Shown: positions 13,132 through 24,597, counted from the first letter of the stretch. The stretch is 64,000 nt of DNA from Chiua virens (GCA_019787685.1 JAHNUO010000005.1:1178001-1242000); one strand, 5' to 3'. The notes: generated by a model not told the origin, from the letters alone. Translations and numbers: made by a program.

Positions 13132-13480
13132 GTGGGAACTGCATGGGTGATCAACTTTGGCCATTTCTTTCCTGTCAAGATTCTGAGCACAGAAACTATG
13201 GCATCCTTGAGGAAAGCCATTAAGAGTGAGAAACCAGTATATTTTGGTGCCATGGACATGAAAAAGCTTGATTTATATATAAAATTTGCCATCCTTGATA
13301 ACAACTATCTTAGCCAGGCATTGAAGAAGCTTGCATCTGACTACACCACACTGTTGATGCCAATGGCTGTCCTATCTGGTATCTTTGATGAAGCTTCTCC
13401 TCTGAAGCACATTCATGTTATCATTGAACCTCCTCATGAGCCTGTGCTCTATGATTCCCAGACTGAAATACATTCCCAAC
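13132..13480 (+). pseudogene. CRN N-terminal ubiquitin-like domain (part of the CRN-kinase relic)
   Basis: The translation keeps the family signature almost end to end: FGHFFPVKI, then ETMASLRKAIKSEKP, DMKKLDLYI, AILDNN, LKKL, LLMPMAVLSGIFDE and the closing strand HIHVIIEPP. The canonical Trp of LxLW is Tyr here. Length (about 110 residues) is typical for the domain. The start codon is uncertain: the frame upstream of FGHFFPVKI (from ATG at 13132) covers only the last residues of the first strand, so the true start may lie slightly upstream in another frame. Confidence 0.8.
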
Positions 13481-13792
13481 ATTTTCAATTCTGTTATCAT
13501 TTCTGTCTTTGTATGATCACATGATCATCCAAGGCACTCCAAGTGAATTCCCATCAGATATCAGTGCTAGTGCATTACACTGGCAAGTGAAAGAATCAAA
13601 CAATGTGCTCACTCTACTTACTCAATGTGAGGGCTTTCTCCTCATTGTTTTGTTTTTCATATGAGTAAGTGGTTGACCAGTATTATTCAAGCAGCATTCA
13701 TTTGCATGATGACCATTACATCAAGGAGTCTTACCCCTTTGCAAATTGCAAAATCCAGGGAGTATGTTAAAAAATTATCAATTGTCATATTG

Positions 13793-14371
13793 CTCTGTTC
13801 TCCATTCCTCTGGATATAACTCTGATTCTCTTCAATGACAACTCTGGGTCAATCACCCTCAGGATGCAACTCTGTGACCCTGGACCTCTGTTATATATAT
13901 ATGTTTGCTCTTTTGTTTTAGTACATAAACCTGTGTCTCACTTATAAGTGCAACTCTGGCTTCCTTAGTACCCAACTCACATACCTCCAGTTATCTAGTT
14001 TCCCAATCTCCCATCTTACTCAGAATTAGTCATTCTCTGTTTCTCCGTATTACTCATCTCCTTACTCCATGACTAATCATCCTGTTTCCTCCGAGTATAT
14101 AAACCATAGTTACTTCGATTGTAACTTCAGTCTAAATATTAGTTTATTTGTATCACTCACTCCAAACACTCTGAGAAGACCTTGATGGTCTCTACTCTGC
14201 TCAAATCCACCTTATGTGTTAGTCTTATATCAACCTCTGTTCTCTGCATGTCCAAAATACAGGGACAGGCTGTGACAAGGGTGCACCACATATGGTGAAG
14301 CCAAGTCCTGTCCTATGCTACAACTCTGGAGATCTGGAGTTGGCTACCTCCGAGTCACATGGTCTCTAACA
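13793..14371 (+). repeat. Solo LTR, gypsy family A, inside the CRN relic
   Basis: It begins TGTCATATTG and ends GGTCTCTAACA, aligned along its length with the 5768-6326 copy. CAAT flanks it on both sides (13789-13792 and 14372-14375); a fifth matching base is not seen, so the duplication is 4 bp or a mutated 5 bp. Many CpG sites of the other copy are TpG or CpA here (CTCCGTTCCTCCGGA versus CTCCATTCCTCTGGA), marking an older insertion. A TATATAAA box is also present near 14097. Confidence 0.85.
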
Positions 14372-14807
14372 CAATCTAAGAATTGGAGGAATCTTGAACT
14401 GCCATAGTTCTGCAATCAAACTGGTCAATACTGTGGCACCTTCTATATAGCTGTTTCACTTGGTCTTCACTTATTTCTCTAGCAAGGCATTTGACCCTGC
14501 ATACAACATTCCAGATGCTGTTGTCTACAAGGTTCAGGATCTTATGGCCAAGTTTTCTCTGATCCTCACCAAGGAGAATACAATTAGTCCCATCTCAAAT
14601 CTCTTTTGTTGGTAGCTATTAACTACCCTCTCATCTCTGAGAACAACTCTGATAAGACTCTTCTGGATTTCATTGTGCAGAGCTCATGTGGGGGGTCACT
14701 AACATACTTAGTGATTAGCAAGGAGAAGAAATGAATTTGATGACAGGGAATCTGATCCCTTGGCACAGGCCACCTTCTCATTTATGCACATAGTCAGTCA
14801 ACATGAG

Positions 14808-15538
14808 TAGTGTTTTAAGGTCTAGTTGTAGGGTCAATCAAAAACTGCAACTAGTCCAGGGTGGTCCTGGTCTTTCAAAAATTGAGAAAAATAAAAAGTC
14901 CCATCCTGGACCAGTTGCAACCAGTCTTTTTGGAACACCAATATTGGCCCAGGGTCCCCCCACTCAGGCATGCTTTCCATAATTTTTGCAGTATTCTAGG
15001 TATTTATTTGGAATTTCTACAATCAAAATCAAGTTTGTACCCCCTAAATATGACATCCAACCTGGAAATGGCTATATTTCTGCCAGTTATGGACTGATTC
15101 TCACAATTATCAAACCCACAGCATGCCAGGGGTCTACTTTACATTATTATGTACACTAATGAAACAGTGTGCTTCATGTGCATATATACCTATCTTAATT
15201 GTGACCTCTATTGCAGATGAGTAGATAACCCCTGTAGATAACATATGATGCAAAAAATAATAATCACTTGCTCATTTCTGGACTGATTCCCACAAACATT
15301 GAATGCCTAGAAAAGCAAGAATATCATCTAACTTCAGTAGACTGATGACTAAGCTGATGTTTGTGAAAAATCAATCTGAACCAGTTCTAAAAAAGTTGTT
15401 AAAATTGTTACTGTAGGACTGGTTTTTTCTGGTTTTGGTCCAGTCCTATCACTTTTGGAAGCTTACTAAGACTGGTTGCAGTCCAGTTGCCTCATTTGAA
15501 GCATGGAAAACTGGATTGGATCAAATTTTAAAATACTA
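14808..15538. mobile_element. Non-autonomous hAT-type MITE inside the CRN relic
   Basis: It starts TAGTGTTTTAAGG and ends TTTTAAAATACTA, is 731 bp, and has no ORF of its own. The flanks are AACATGAG (14800-14807) and AACATAAG (15539-15546), an 8-bp duplication with one G/A change, as expected for hAT transposition. The outer 150 bp on both sides are rich in CCAGTT/CCAGTC and their complements. It shares its sequence with 42183-42920 and with the half copy at 58385-58757. Confidence 0.85.
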
Positions 15539-15759
15539 AACATAAGATAAAAGTGACCATTCCATATTCATTGCCTCCCTGCTTACTGGACCATGCTTTG
15601 TCCACACAGATGGAAAAACTCTGTCTCAAATGTTGCTGCCCTGCTTCATTATTGCACATGCATTGTCCAGCAACTCACTCACTTTCTTTGAATTTGTGTC
15701 CACTTGACTCGACTCACAATGATGATGGTCAATTTGACTAAATTGCCCATGTCTTCTAT

Positions 15760-16370
15760 GTGCTCAGAGAATCAATTGAAGTGCTGGACTTGTGGTGCAA
15801 ATCAGTCAATGCATTGCCCACTTTTGACACCTTGGTTTCCAAACCTCACCCTCAGTTCTTCCCATCTGCTTGCACATACAGGGATGGTGACTTGAACACC
15901 CTGGTTAAGTTTGCATACCAAAAGCCTCTTGAAAATAATATGTCTTGTGTAACCTACCATTCCAAGACTCTCAAGGAGTTTGTCACCTTGTATGGTATAG
16001 ACATGCACTAGGAGATGGATGGCATTGGCCAGTTGTGTGCCAAACATTCTTTACTATGGTCCAATCAATGTCACACCTGACATGCTGACCTATGGCAATC
16101 TACATATGGTGCTCATGGAGGATATAAATCAGTGGACACTTGAAAATGCATTCATGCAAGCCAAGGTTCCTGATAGCTTTGAATCTGATATCTGTCATGC
16201 ATTCAAGCACCTTCATGACAGCAGTTACATGTGTGGTGACCTCCAATTGCCAAATATTATTATGACAACAGAAGGAAAGCTGTGACTAATGGACTTTGAC
16301 TGGGCCAGTAAGACAGGAGAAGTACAATATTCTGCTACAGTGTCAAGGTCTGTTGACTGGCCTGCAGGTA
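15760..16370 (+). pseudogene. Kinase-like domain of the CRN relic
   Basis: The first frame (15760-16011) carries PQFFPSACTYRDGDLNTLVK and SCVTYHSKTLKEFV, matching the N-lobe of fungal CRN-linked kinases. After a shift the second frame (16019-16285) reads APNILYYGPI-like VPNILYYGPINV, YGNLHMVLMED, DICHAFKHLHDSSYMCGDLQ (catalytic loop, HRD replaced by CGD) and LPNIIMTTEGKL, then a stop, then LMDFDWASKTGEV (the DFD counterpart of DFG) and SRSVDWPAG. The Asp of the catalytic loop and the metal-binding Asp are visible, but the frame is broken. Confidence 0.75.
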
Positions 16371-16440
16371 TGCAAGGGGGGTGTTCTGATCATTTAGCAA
16401 GAACATGACTCTGCTATGTTGAATAATTTGATTTCCCAGT

Positions 16441-18528
16441 ATTGTTTAGGATAACATATATCACCTAAAAATAGCCCTGTTGTGCAGAAGTGGTTGGTTG
16501 TGACAAGCACTGTACATGATTTAAAACTTTGACTCTGCCAGTGACATCGGCCTGCTGGGATACAGAGATAAGAAGCTTGCCCTGATGTTGGATGCATGTT
16601 TACTATTTGTCGCATGCTACAGTGCCCTTTCTGTGGCAATGGCACTTGCTCAGGCCACCTGGACCCATAGCATCATGACCAGCTTACTGTCATTCTGTGC
16701 TGATGGCTCGGATCTGGTAGCCCATCTGAGAATCAGACAAGTGCCAACATTCATGGCCCAGACTCATGAAAGTCTGGCCATAACAGCTGGGGTTAGCTAG
16801 CATCAATCAGATGGTCCTCATCATGCGACATTCAGTTGCCTGGATGCAATGACAGGCTTACCAGCCCACCACACACAGCAATTGTGCCCCATATGCAGGG
16901 TCACCCTCTAGCATCACACTGGAGGGAAGGCAGGCAAGTGTCGCACAACATCCACCAAGGTGGATACAATCACCAGCTTAATAGCTATGTGTCATGCCAC
17001 ATTTTTGGATACCTCACATCCAGCATACTGGCCCATCTGGCAATGAGGTGTAGCATATAGAGAAAGTAAGCAATGTGATTTGAATCTTGTGACAAATATG
17101 TACATACAAATAACATTACTTCATCACATCACATGTGATGACTCATCATGATATACCACAGGTATGTGACACATAATATAAACAATTTAAATTCAAATTT
17201 TAAAACAAAAAAAACTATGGGAGAACAACAGCACTCTGGATACCATTGTGAATGAGCAGTGTCACTAGTTTGACTATGCACCATGCTGAGAGTGTGAAGT
17301 AAATCTGCAGACTATATACACAAATGAGCAGAGGTGACATATGCCATGCTGACGGATTTAATACACCTAGGAGTTGTGTCAATGTTTATGTGACTCTTGG
17401 AAGACAGGGTGAAGTGTGCATGTACAAGGGCCAGCTTATGAATCCATGGTCTCCCAGGGAATATAATATAATCAAGCAAGGGAAGCATTGGAATAGTGAA
17501 CTATGAATTTTGCACTGGGTCAAAGATTGTAAAATAGGTTACAGTATTCAATGTATTACAGGGTACATGGTATTATGTGTGTCTACTGTTAATGCTTTCC
17601 CTCCACTGGGCTGCTGCCATCTTTTGCATTTATGTTACTCATCTTGACAAACAGGTTTTTTCAGCATATCAGAAGGTGAATAACTGTGCCAGAACACTTT
17701 GGGAAGGGTGTTGTCCAGTCTGAAAATGTGATGTGCCCAGTGGCACTCCTGCATCCAAGCAGATTTCCACTCACATGCTCTGCAAATCATTTGAACATTG
17801 TATGTGTCATTCTGTACCGAGAGATTGAACATCATCTGGTCACAATTCAGTGTCCCACAGGCCCAGAACTTGACCCCCCATGGTCACATTGCAGGGACAT
17901 GCCAAGCAATCTTCCTTAACAATACCTTGGTCAATCCTCATTCCTTGAATATTGCCACCACACTATTCATCTCAAGCAGGTGCAGATCCAGACCAATGAC
18001 AGACATGACAGTATCCCACAAACCCATCATCTTGTCCATGCCTATCTGCTCAATCACTTGGCTAAATGTCTTTTGAACTTGGGTCAGAAGGGTGAATGAC
18101 GCAGCAAATCCTAGCATGAAGTCAAAGATGTTGCTATCTGTCTCTCAGCATCTTGGACAGCATCCAACTCATTCCCAACAGCAAATCATGCACCTTTTCA
18201 TGTGGCCCCTCACATCCACAAACAACTCACTGATGCACATGGCCAGTGCAGGGGTCACATCCTAGGAACAACCCCCTCATCCACACCTTGCAAATAGTGA
18301 ACCATCATACCAGCTCTTTACCAACGCAGGCTGAATGCAGAGATGAGCCTGCACTGCTGCCACACAAAATTCACTCACCATCCCAGTGTTGCTTCAGATT
18401 TCTAGGACTGGGAATGCTGTAGAGTTCAAGCTTGTCATATCTATCTATGGCACTAAAATCCACACATTTCTCATCCTTGATGACTTTTCTTCATGGATGC
18501 CACAGTCATTGTTGTCCTTTGAATGTGG
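16441..18528. other. No recognisable gene
   Basis: Scattered frames of 60-90 codons on both strands (16585-16800, 16836-17060, 17635-17919, 17798-18076) with no domain I can name. The sequence is CpG-poor and looks like decayed coding DNA. It ends at the start of the copia LTR. Confidence 0.4.
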
Positions 18529-18710
18529 TGTTAGATGCAGTGATTGTGCATCAAACCCTTTCTAGGTGCTTTGTCATTCATACTTAGAGTTTCAGCCACT
18601 TGGCTGTTTGGTAGTGTATCTATCTACTGTATTTAGACTTGGAGTTCGATGTAGTCGCTTCCTTAGCTTCTTACATCGAACTCCAGCTGTCCAGTGCAGT
18701 TGTTTTAACA
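18529..18710 (+). repeat. 5' LTR of the copia element (182 bp)
   Basis: It begins TGTTAGATGCAG and ends TTGTTTTAACA, so the ends are TGTTA/TAACA. Compared with the full solo LTR at 31598-31831 it lacks exactly 52 bp in its 3' third; what remains joins CTCCAG directly to CTGTCC. The same LTR family occurs at 26295-26475, 26481-26642 (minus), 27430-27504 and 31598-31831. Confidence 0.9.
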
Positions 18711-18727
18711 GGTTATGAGCCCTGCGC
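18711..18727 (+). promoter_or_regulatory. Primer-binding site, half-tRNA initiator Met type
   Basis: Immediately after the LTR, GGTTATGAGCCCTGCGC is complementary to the anticodon stem-loop of initiator tRNA-Met (GGGCTCATAACC). Priming from an internally cut tRNA is known for Drosophila copia. A site differing at two bases follows the LTR at 48478-48632. Confidence 0.75.
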
Positions 18728-18832
18728 TTTGAGCGCTCCCAACAGCCTCGAGAGACCTCGACTGTATTTTCGCATTCCCACCTGCCCTAAACAACATCCA
18801 CTTTCGACTCCACCCACTCCAATTGCCTCAAC

Positions 18833-19702
18833 ATGTCCTCTGAACCCCAGCATTCCTCGTCACTTCGCATTCAGGCTCTATCTGGCACCAACTATGTCAC
18901 CTGGAGCGAGGAGATGAAGGCCTTGTTTCGCTCCAAGGGCCTCTGGAGACTTGTGGATGGCAAGGAACTTCGTCCCACCGCTTCCATCTCAGACCAGGTC
19001 GCTTGGGATATCAAACAGGACAAAGCGGCTGGGGAGTTGATGCTTAACATTGCCCCAGATCAGCAAGTCCACATCCGAGCAGACCAGGACGATCCTACCA
19101 AGGCCTGGAAGGCGCTCAAGGCTGTCTTCATCCAGCAGAAGGCTGGGAGCCGCTTCATCGCCTATGACGAGTTTTTCAGCATCAGGAAGCGTCCTGATGA
19201 GTCCCTCCCTGCCCTTGCTGCTCGAGTTGAGGACTGCATGCTTCGCATCAAGGATCTTCGCACCTCTACCTTCGACATCACCAAGCTCGACGACGAGCTC
19301 ACTTGTATGGCCATGATTCGCTCGCTTGGGCCTGAGTTCAACCATTTTATCTCTTCCCTCGCTCTCTTGACCGACTTGGACAAGGACAAGGTCAAAGCGG
19401 CGTTCCAGACAGAGGAAATCAATCGTCGACCTCGCCCTGATGCCCACTCCACCACTCCTGCCGACTCTGCGCTCTCATCATCGTCTTCTGGGTGTTCGTG
19501 CGCTCCCAATGTGCCCTGTGCGTTCTGCGACAAGCCAGGACACTGCCAGTGCAAGTGCTATTCGCTCCAGAGAGCGAAAAAGTACTACAAGACGCAGCAA
19601 ACGAACCCCAAACGCTCTGAACAGGCCAAGGCAGCGACTGTATCGCCCCCAGACTCTCAGGACGTCGTGGAACGCGCTGGCAATGCAAGTCTTCGATGCT
19701 GA
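18833..19702 (+). CDS. gag: Copia Gag with UBN2-type domain and zinc knuckle
   Basis: An uninterrupted 289-codon frame starting MSSEPQHSSSLRIQ about 105 bp after the primer site. Residues 15-60 contain GTNYVTWSEEMKALFRSKGL and W.LVDG, the opening of UBN2/gag-polypeptide domains of copia elements. The helical middle has DDPTKAWKALKAVF and the L..RL/RVEDCMLRI pattern. A CCHC knuckle follows at about residues 228-241 (CAFCDKPGHCQCKC, C-x2-C-x4-H-x4-C). It would coat the RNA in virus-like particles in the cytoplasm. The frame overlaps the pol frame by a few bases; a shift there, or decay, separates them. Confidence 0.85.
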   Translation: MSSEPQHSSSLRIQALSGTNYVTWSEEMKALFRSKGLWRLVDGKELRPTASISDQVAWDIKQDKAAGELMLNIAPDQQVHIRADQDDPTKAWKALKAVFIQQKAGSRFIAYDEFFSIRKRPDESLPALAARVEDCMLRIKDLRTSTFDITKLDDELTCMAMIRSLGPEFNHFISSLALLTDLDKDKVKAAFQTEEINRRPRPDAHSTTPADSALSSSSSGCSCAPNVPCAFCDKPGHCQCKCYSLQRAKKYYKTQQTNPKRSEQAKAATVSPPDSQDVVERAGNASLRC

Positions 19703-22169
19703 CCATGATTGGAATCTCGGGGGCCACTTCTCATATGATGCCTCATCGTCATTGGCTGCGCAACTATACCCCAAAACGCGTCCCCATCAAGCTCGCAGAC
19801 AATACTATCATCTACTCTGCTGGAGTCGGGTCTGTGGTGTTCCACCCAGTGATTGAAGGGAAGAGTGGTCGAGCGGTCGAGTTTAGCAATGTCCTGCATG
19901 TCCCTGAGCTGCGCAACAACCTCCTCGCTGTCCTGTACTTAACTCGTCACTCCTCCTTCGTTGTACACATCAATGCAACGCATATGACATTCTCGCGCTT
20001 GTCTGGACCACCTCTCTTCGTTGCGACCATTGACAGTTACAATGCAGCGTTTCTGGACGGCACCACTGAGCCTGTGACCGAACATGCTTGCCCTGCGACG
20101 ACTGTGCCACTCGACTTGGCCTTGTGGCATCGCAGATTTGCGCACCACAACCTCGCTGATGTCAAGTCGCTCTCTGATCGCCAGCTAGTCACTGGGATGA
20201 AGCTGGACAGCAAGTCGTCACCAGATCCTAGCTGTGAGCCATGCCTAGTAGGCAAGATGACCGCAAACCCCTTCCCCAGCTCTACCTCTCACTCCTCTCA
20301 CCCTCTGGAACTCGTCCACTCTGATGTCCATCAAGTGCCCTACCCCGCCTTCACTGGGTATCGCTACTGGGTCACCTTCATCGACGACTACTCCAGATAT
20401 CGCCTCGTGCTCCCCATTCGCGCCAAATCGGACGTTTTCGAGGCATTTAAGCAGTTTAAAGCGTTTGCAGAGAACCAGAGCGAGCAAAAGATCAAAACCC
20501 TGCGAGACGACAAGGGAGGAGAGTATATGAGCAATGCGATGCTCAAGTTCACCACTGAGTGCGGCATGGAGCGCCAGCACACACAGTCCGAGCGCGTCCT
20601 CAGCCATGTTGAAGGAGTCAGGCCTTGCAATGGCCTTCTGGGGCAAAGCACTGGCTTCCCCCTTCCAGCGATGGCATGGACGCAAACCAGACGTCTGCCA
20701 CCTGCGAACAGAAGGACAAACGTCTTGCTTTGCGCCCCCACTACGACAAATGCTTTCTTGGGTACCCAGAGGGCTACAAGGGATGGAAGTTTTACAACCC
20801 CACCACCAAGCGCACCATCATCTCAGAACGAGCTGATTTCGACGAGCGCCCTACCCTTGCCCCACATGCCCCAGCACCCATCATTGCGCCCATTGTGCCT
20901 TACATAGCACCCCATAGCGACACTCCATAGCAGATGAGCCTGTGGCAGTGGCTCCTGGGATTCTACATCCTGGGGGGGTGCCTTTGGTTCCTCATGCTGA
21001 TGCGGCTCCTTTGAGCGATACAAAGGTCGTCTAGTCGCCCAGGGCTTCTCCCAGCGTCCTGGATTCGAGTACCTCGAAGTATTTGCCCCTACTGTGCGCT
21101 TACCCAGGCTTCGCATCATCCTGGCTCTGGCTGCCATCCATGACCTCCATCTCTGGTCTGTCGACGCTGGAATCGCAAGATGCGGTCAATTCTCGAGACT
21201 GTAGGCTATATACAGACCTATTCCGATGCTGCCGTCTACATCTTCGTTCGAGATGATGTGCAGGTGATCCTTCCTGTCTTTGTGGACGACATGACCTTCG
21301 CTTCGATGTCCCTGGAAGCTACCAAGCAGGCCGTCGCAGATCTGGCTAAACACCTCAAATTGCGCGATCTGGGACCTACTACAGAGATCCTGGGCATTAA
21401 GATCGATCGCAATCGTTCCAAGCGCTCCCTGACGCTCTCTCAGCCTCAGTACCACCCATGGAGCCTGGTGTGTGCCTATCGCGTGAGCAGAGCCCTAGAA
21501 CGACTGACGAGCGCAATTTCATGCGATCTGCCGAATATGGAGGCGCCATTGGCTCTCTCCAGCACCTGTCCTGTGCGACTCGACCTGATATTGCATTTGC
21601 AGTCGGTCAGCTCGCACCTTCACCTCTGATCCAGGTGTGGCGCATTGGAATGCCATTAAGCACCTATTTCGCTATATCCATCCAGGGTACTGCTCACTTC
21701 GGCATCACCTATTCCCCTGACTCGACGTCCTCAGAGCTCTTCAGCACACATTCTCTGATGCGAACCATGGCGGTTGCAAGGACTCTGGACGCTCCACCAG
21801 CGCATTTGTGGTCAACATTGGCACTGGAGTCGTCTCATGGATGTCAAAGCGTCAGCCCATCGTCGCCCTCTCTACCACTGAAGCCGAGTACGTCGCTGCA
21901 TGCAAGGCAGGCAAGGAGATCGTCTGGATGCGCAAACCCATATGGACAACCAATCAGCGATCCAGGTAGCCAAACACCCCGAGCATCATGGCAGGATGAA
22001 GCACTTGGACCTTCACTGGTACTGGCTTAGAGATGTGGTGAATAAAGGCCTCATCGCATCTCGTTTCCTCCCTACCTCTGATATGCCTGCTGATCTGTTG
22101 ACAAAGGCATTGCCTCGAGTCAAAGTGCAGCATTTCTGTTCTACGCTAGGACTTGGTTCGTTTAAGTAG
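19696..22169 (+). pseudogene. pol: Copia Pol: protease, integrase, reverse transcriptase, RNase H, broken
   Basis: From 19696 a 403-codon frame gives a protease remnant (GATSHMMPHRHWLRNY; the catalytic DTG just before it is lost), LWHRRFAHHNL...CEPCLVGK (HHCC of the integrase zinc domain), HSDVHQ and FIDDYSRY (integrase Asp residues) and DDKGGEYMSNAML. Then a deletion removes the catalytic-Glu side of the core. YKGRLVAQGFSQRPG starts the reverse transcriptase near 21025; FVDDM (21280-21294) is its active site. LSTTEAEYVAACKAGKEI and NQSAIQVAKHPEHHGRMKH give RNase H, ending TLGLGSFK at 22169. At least four frame changes and two deletions make it non-functional. Confidence 0.85.
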
Positions 22170-22197
22170 GTTTCGCTTTCTTGCAGAGATGCGCAAT

Positions 22198-22249
22198 CAG
22201 GAGGGTGTGTTAGATGCAGTGATTGCGCATCAGCGCAGTCGTTTTATCA
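22198..22249 (+). repeat. Purine tract and collapsed 3' LTR of the copia element
   Basis: CAGGAGGGTG precedes TGTTAGATGCAG at 22208. The LTR then jumps from GCGCATCA to GCGCAGTCGTTTTATCA, keeping both family ends but only 42 of about 234 bp. This is an internal deletion, not an end truncation. Confidence 0.75.
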
Positions 22250-24597
22250 AACGTTGTGCCACCTCTGAGCTACTGAGGGCAAAACACAACTCTACAGCAC
22301 TCCATAAAAATAGCCCCAGATTAGCTTTCTCTAGCTGCTCATAGCACCACAAGAACACCTTGATGGCATCTCAACTTCAGATAACCCAGGCCTGGTGCAT
22401 TTCCAGGAGGAGCTCCTCCATTTGTCCAGTGATAAATGCTATCCTGAACACAACAGACTGGAAGGGGCATTTGTTTAACCCCTCCAGGAACATACTATAC
22501 TCACTGTGGCATTCTGGGGCCTCCTGGTGATGGTTCTGATTTGGTGAAAGCCCACACCTGAAGCAGTAGGTGAAATGTTTGAATCTAAACCACCTCCTAA
22601 ACTCACTACATGTATGTCCAGCTGTCAGCAAGTCAGAGCACCTTGAGGGGCTGGGAAATGCTCAGGAACTACTTGTCTTTTAGCACAGGGGCATACTTGT
22701 TTAGCTTCCTTGTGTGCTCCATTCTCTGCCATGCTACATACAGTTTGGACTCTGGCAGCTCATTGAGCAGAGAGGGTCCTTTGGCCTACAACATTTTGAT
22801 ATGCAGGGAAATTCAACCATACTTCTTCAAATCAGGCCAATCTGAGGGTCTCTGGCAAGCTCTACAGCTCCCAAGGCACATGTGGGTCTGTCATCACTGT
22901 CCTGTGAGAGTATTTACTCTCAGTATCATCTGCAATGTCCACAACCGACATCAGCTTGTGTGGAAACAGCAGGTGGTGCAAATATAGAAGCTACCTATCC
23001 TTGAAGGGGCTCTGTGGTACCACTCCTCTGAACCCTCCACCACGGGATGCTCTGGAAGGTTCAAAAATGTGATAATACTGGCCATCAGTCTTACCTAACA
23101 CTTTGGCCACAGTGGCATTGATCACAGGTGGCCCATAGAGGTCATTGCTGTCTTGTGAACCCAATTGCTCTCCACAATGCTGTAGCACCCACAACCTGTG
23201 TAAGCTGTCTGAAGGACAGCAGGGTAGGTCAAACACACCTGCTTCATGAAGTCTGAAGCCTGAGCATTCAAGTTAGAGATCAGGTGGACCACCACACCTG
23301 AGAGAGGAACATGTGTTGAGCACCATGTCAGCATTCATGCACGTGAATAACAGTAGGGCCACTTGTTTGTTCCTGGGGGAACCTGGCTAAGCAACTGCAG
23401 CACAGTGAATGAGTTGGCTTGGATTGCACACATTGCACATGACCTGGGTACTCCCACACATGCAATCTTCCTGTTGAGGGCCCTGGTAGTCAATTGAACC
23501 CTGCACACCATGTCATTCCCATTTCCCCAAGCTACTGCAAGTGAGGCTCTTGTGTCTAAATATTTGCCCTCTTCTGTGTCAATGATGAAGGTGTAGGACT
23601 CATTTCCATCTCTTCCAGCACAATTGACCATCTGCCCAATGGTCAGCAGTAGCCCATACTGAGGGTGCTTTAACACCAGAAACTGCATGCTTGGCCTGTC
23701 GATGCCCTGAGTCAGTGGACAAAGCCTGTCACGCACTGCATGGCCATGACCTTCATCTTGCCCAATTCTCATCAAAGAATGCTCTCATTCCTTGTGTTTC
23801 CAGCCTTAAACAACGATACAATGTTGGCTCATTTGGCTTTGCCTAGTAGGCCCTTGAATGAGGTTCATTCTGCCTTCTCCCAATTGAAATGGGTTAAGCA
23901 GCTCAGTAGTCATCAGTGGGGAACATGTTGCAGAAAGAAGAATGATCTGTATATTCTGCAAGGAGCACTGCCAGGCCAGCATGTTCTATCTTGAACAACG
24001 CCCTGGTAGGGGGGCATTGAAAGATGTCATGGAACTGATTCACAAGGATCCTCTTTGTCTCTTGCCTGATTGGCTCCATTAAAAGACTAATGGGAAGGCC
24101 CAGCAGAGGTAATGACAAGTAGAAACTGTGGGTGATGGTTCCAAGGGTGACTCACTTTTGGAAGACATTCATGCCCACTTGCACAAAGAGGTTCTGCATG
24201 CTGACCTTGACAGTTGACTGGAGCATTGCTGTCATCCATTCTGTGATGAATGCCAAGTACTCAATGTTGGAGGCAGAGATAGGGCTGCAATGTTTCGGTC
24301 TGCAGAAGTCATTGTATCAACAGTGAACGGTTAAGAGGAATTAATGTTGTGAGACTGATGTTTCACTCAACTGTGTGCTGGCCTTTGCAGTGGCCATTGA
24401 GAATATCTAGGGTCAAGCATGTGTTGCAAGAGTGGCAGAGAAAGATATCAAGCCATGGTGATACCAGATCCCAAGCTTGTCAAGAACACAACCACCTTCT
24501 GTTTGCCACCACAATGACTAAGTGGAACCTCAGTCAAAGAAGAAGAAAAAAAGGAATGAAGGAACTTCTGAGAAGCTGAGCAGGCTAACATTTGTGT
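22250..24597 (-). pseudogene. Unidentified decayed coding region (minus strand)
   Basis: A run of minus-strand frames at 23903-24118, 23335-23775 (146 codons, ALNRKIACVGVPRSCAMC), 23122-23334 (same phase, separated by one stop), 22991-23236 and 22377-22631 suggests one broken gene of at least 1.7 kb. The last frame has YCFRCGL..NQN with further Cys, a CxxC pattern like the C-terminal fingers of fungal telomere-linked helicases, but this is weak. No walker, kinase or transposase motif is visible. I do not recognise the family. Confidence 0.3.

Larger units (their letters stand above)
13100..16440 (+). pseudogene. Crinkler (CRN) ubiquitin-like domain plus kinase-like domain, disrupted
   Basis: Three blocks on the plus strand together look like one CRN-kinase protein gene. 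(1) 13132-13480: CRN N-terminal ubiquitin-like domain. (2) 14390-14800: linker with FDPAYNIPDAVVYKVQDLM and KFSLILTKEN, then FIV.SSCGG.LTYLVI. (3) 15760-16370: kinase-like part. A solo LTR (13793-14371) and a hAT MITE (14808-15538) split the blocks, and frameshifts (for example near 16010) and stops break each one. Proteins of this build are common, multi-copy and fast-evolving in basidiomycetes. In oomycetes CRN proteins act in the nucleus of host cells, but the role in saprotrophic or mycorrhizal fungi is unclear. No product can be made from this copy. Confidence 0.75.
18529..22249 (+). mobile_element. Ty1/copia retrotransposon, best preserved copy
   Basis: A 5' LTR (18529-18710), an initiator-tRNA primer site, an intact gag frame, broken pol (protease, integrase, reverse transcriptase, RNase H in the copia order), a purine tract and a shortened 3' LTR (22208-22249) follow each other on the plus strand. 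At about 3.7 kb it is short for a copia element because of deletions after the integrase DDY block and within reverse transcriptase. It is far richer in CpG than its surroundings, so it inserted recently or escaped decay. No flanking duplication is seen (TGTGG before, AACGT after), so an end may be rearranged. Confidence 0.9.

Noticed and set aside
18639..18917. 92-codon plus-strand frame over the copia LTR and primer site
   Set aside because: It lies over LTR end, primer site and leader; the gag start at 18833 in another frame explains the region.
18524..22254. Target duplication for the 18.5 kb copia element
   Set aside because: TGTGG before the 5' LTR and AACGT after the 3' LTR do not match.
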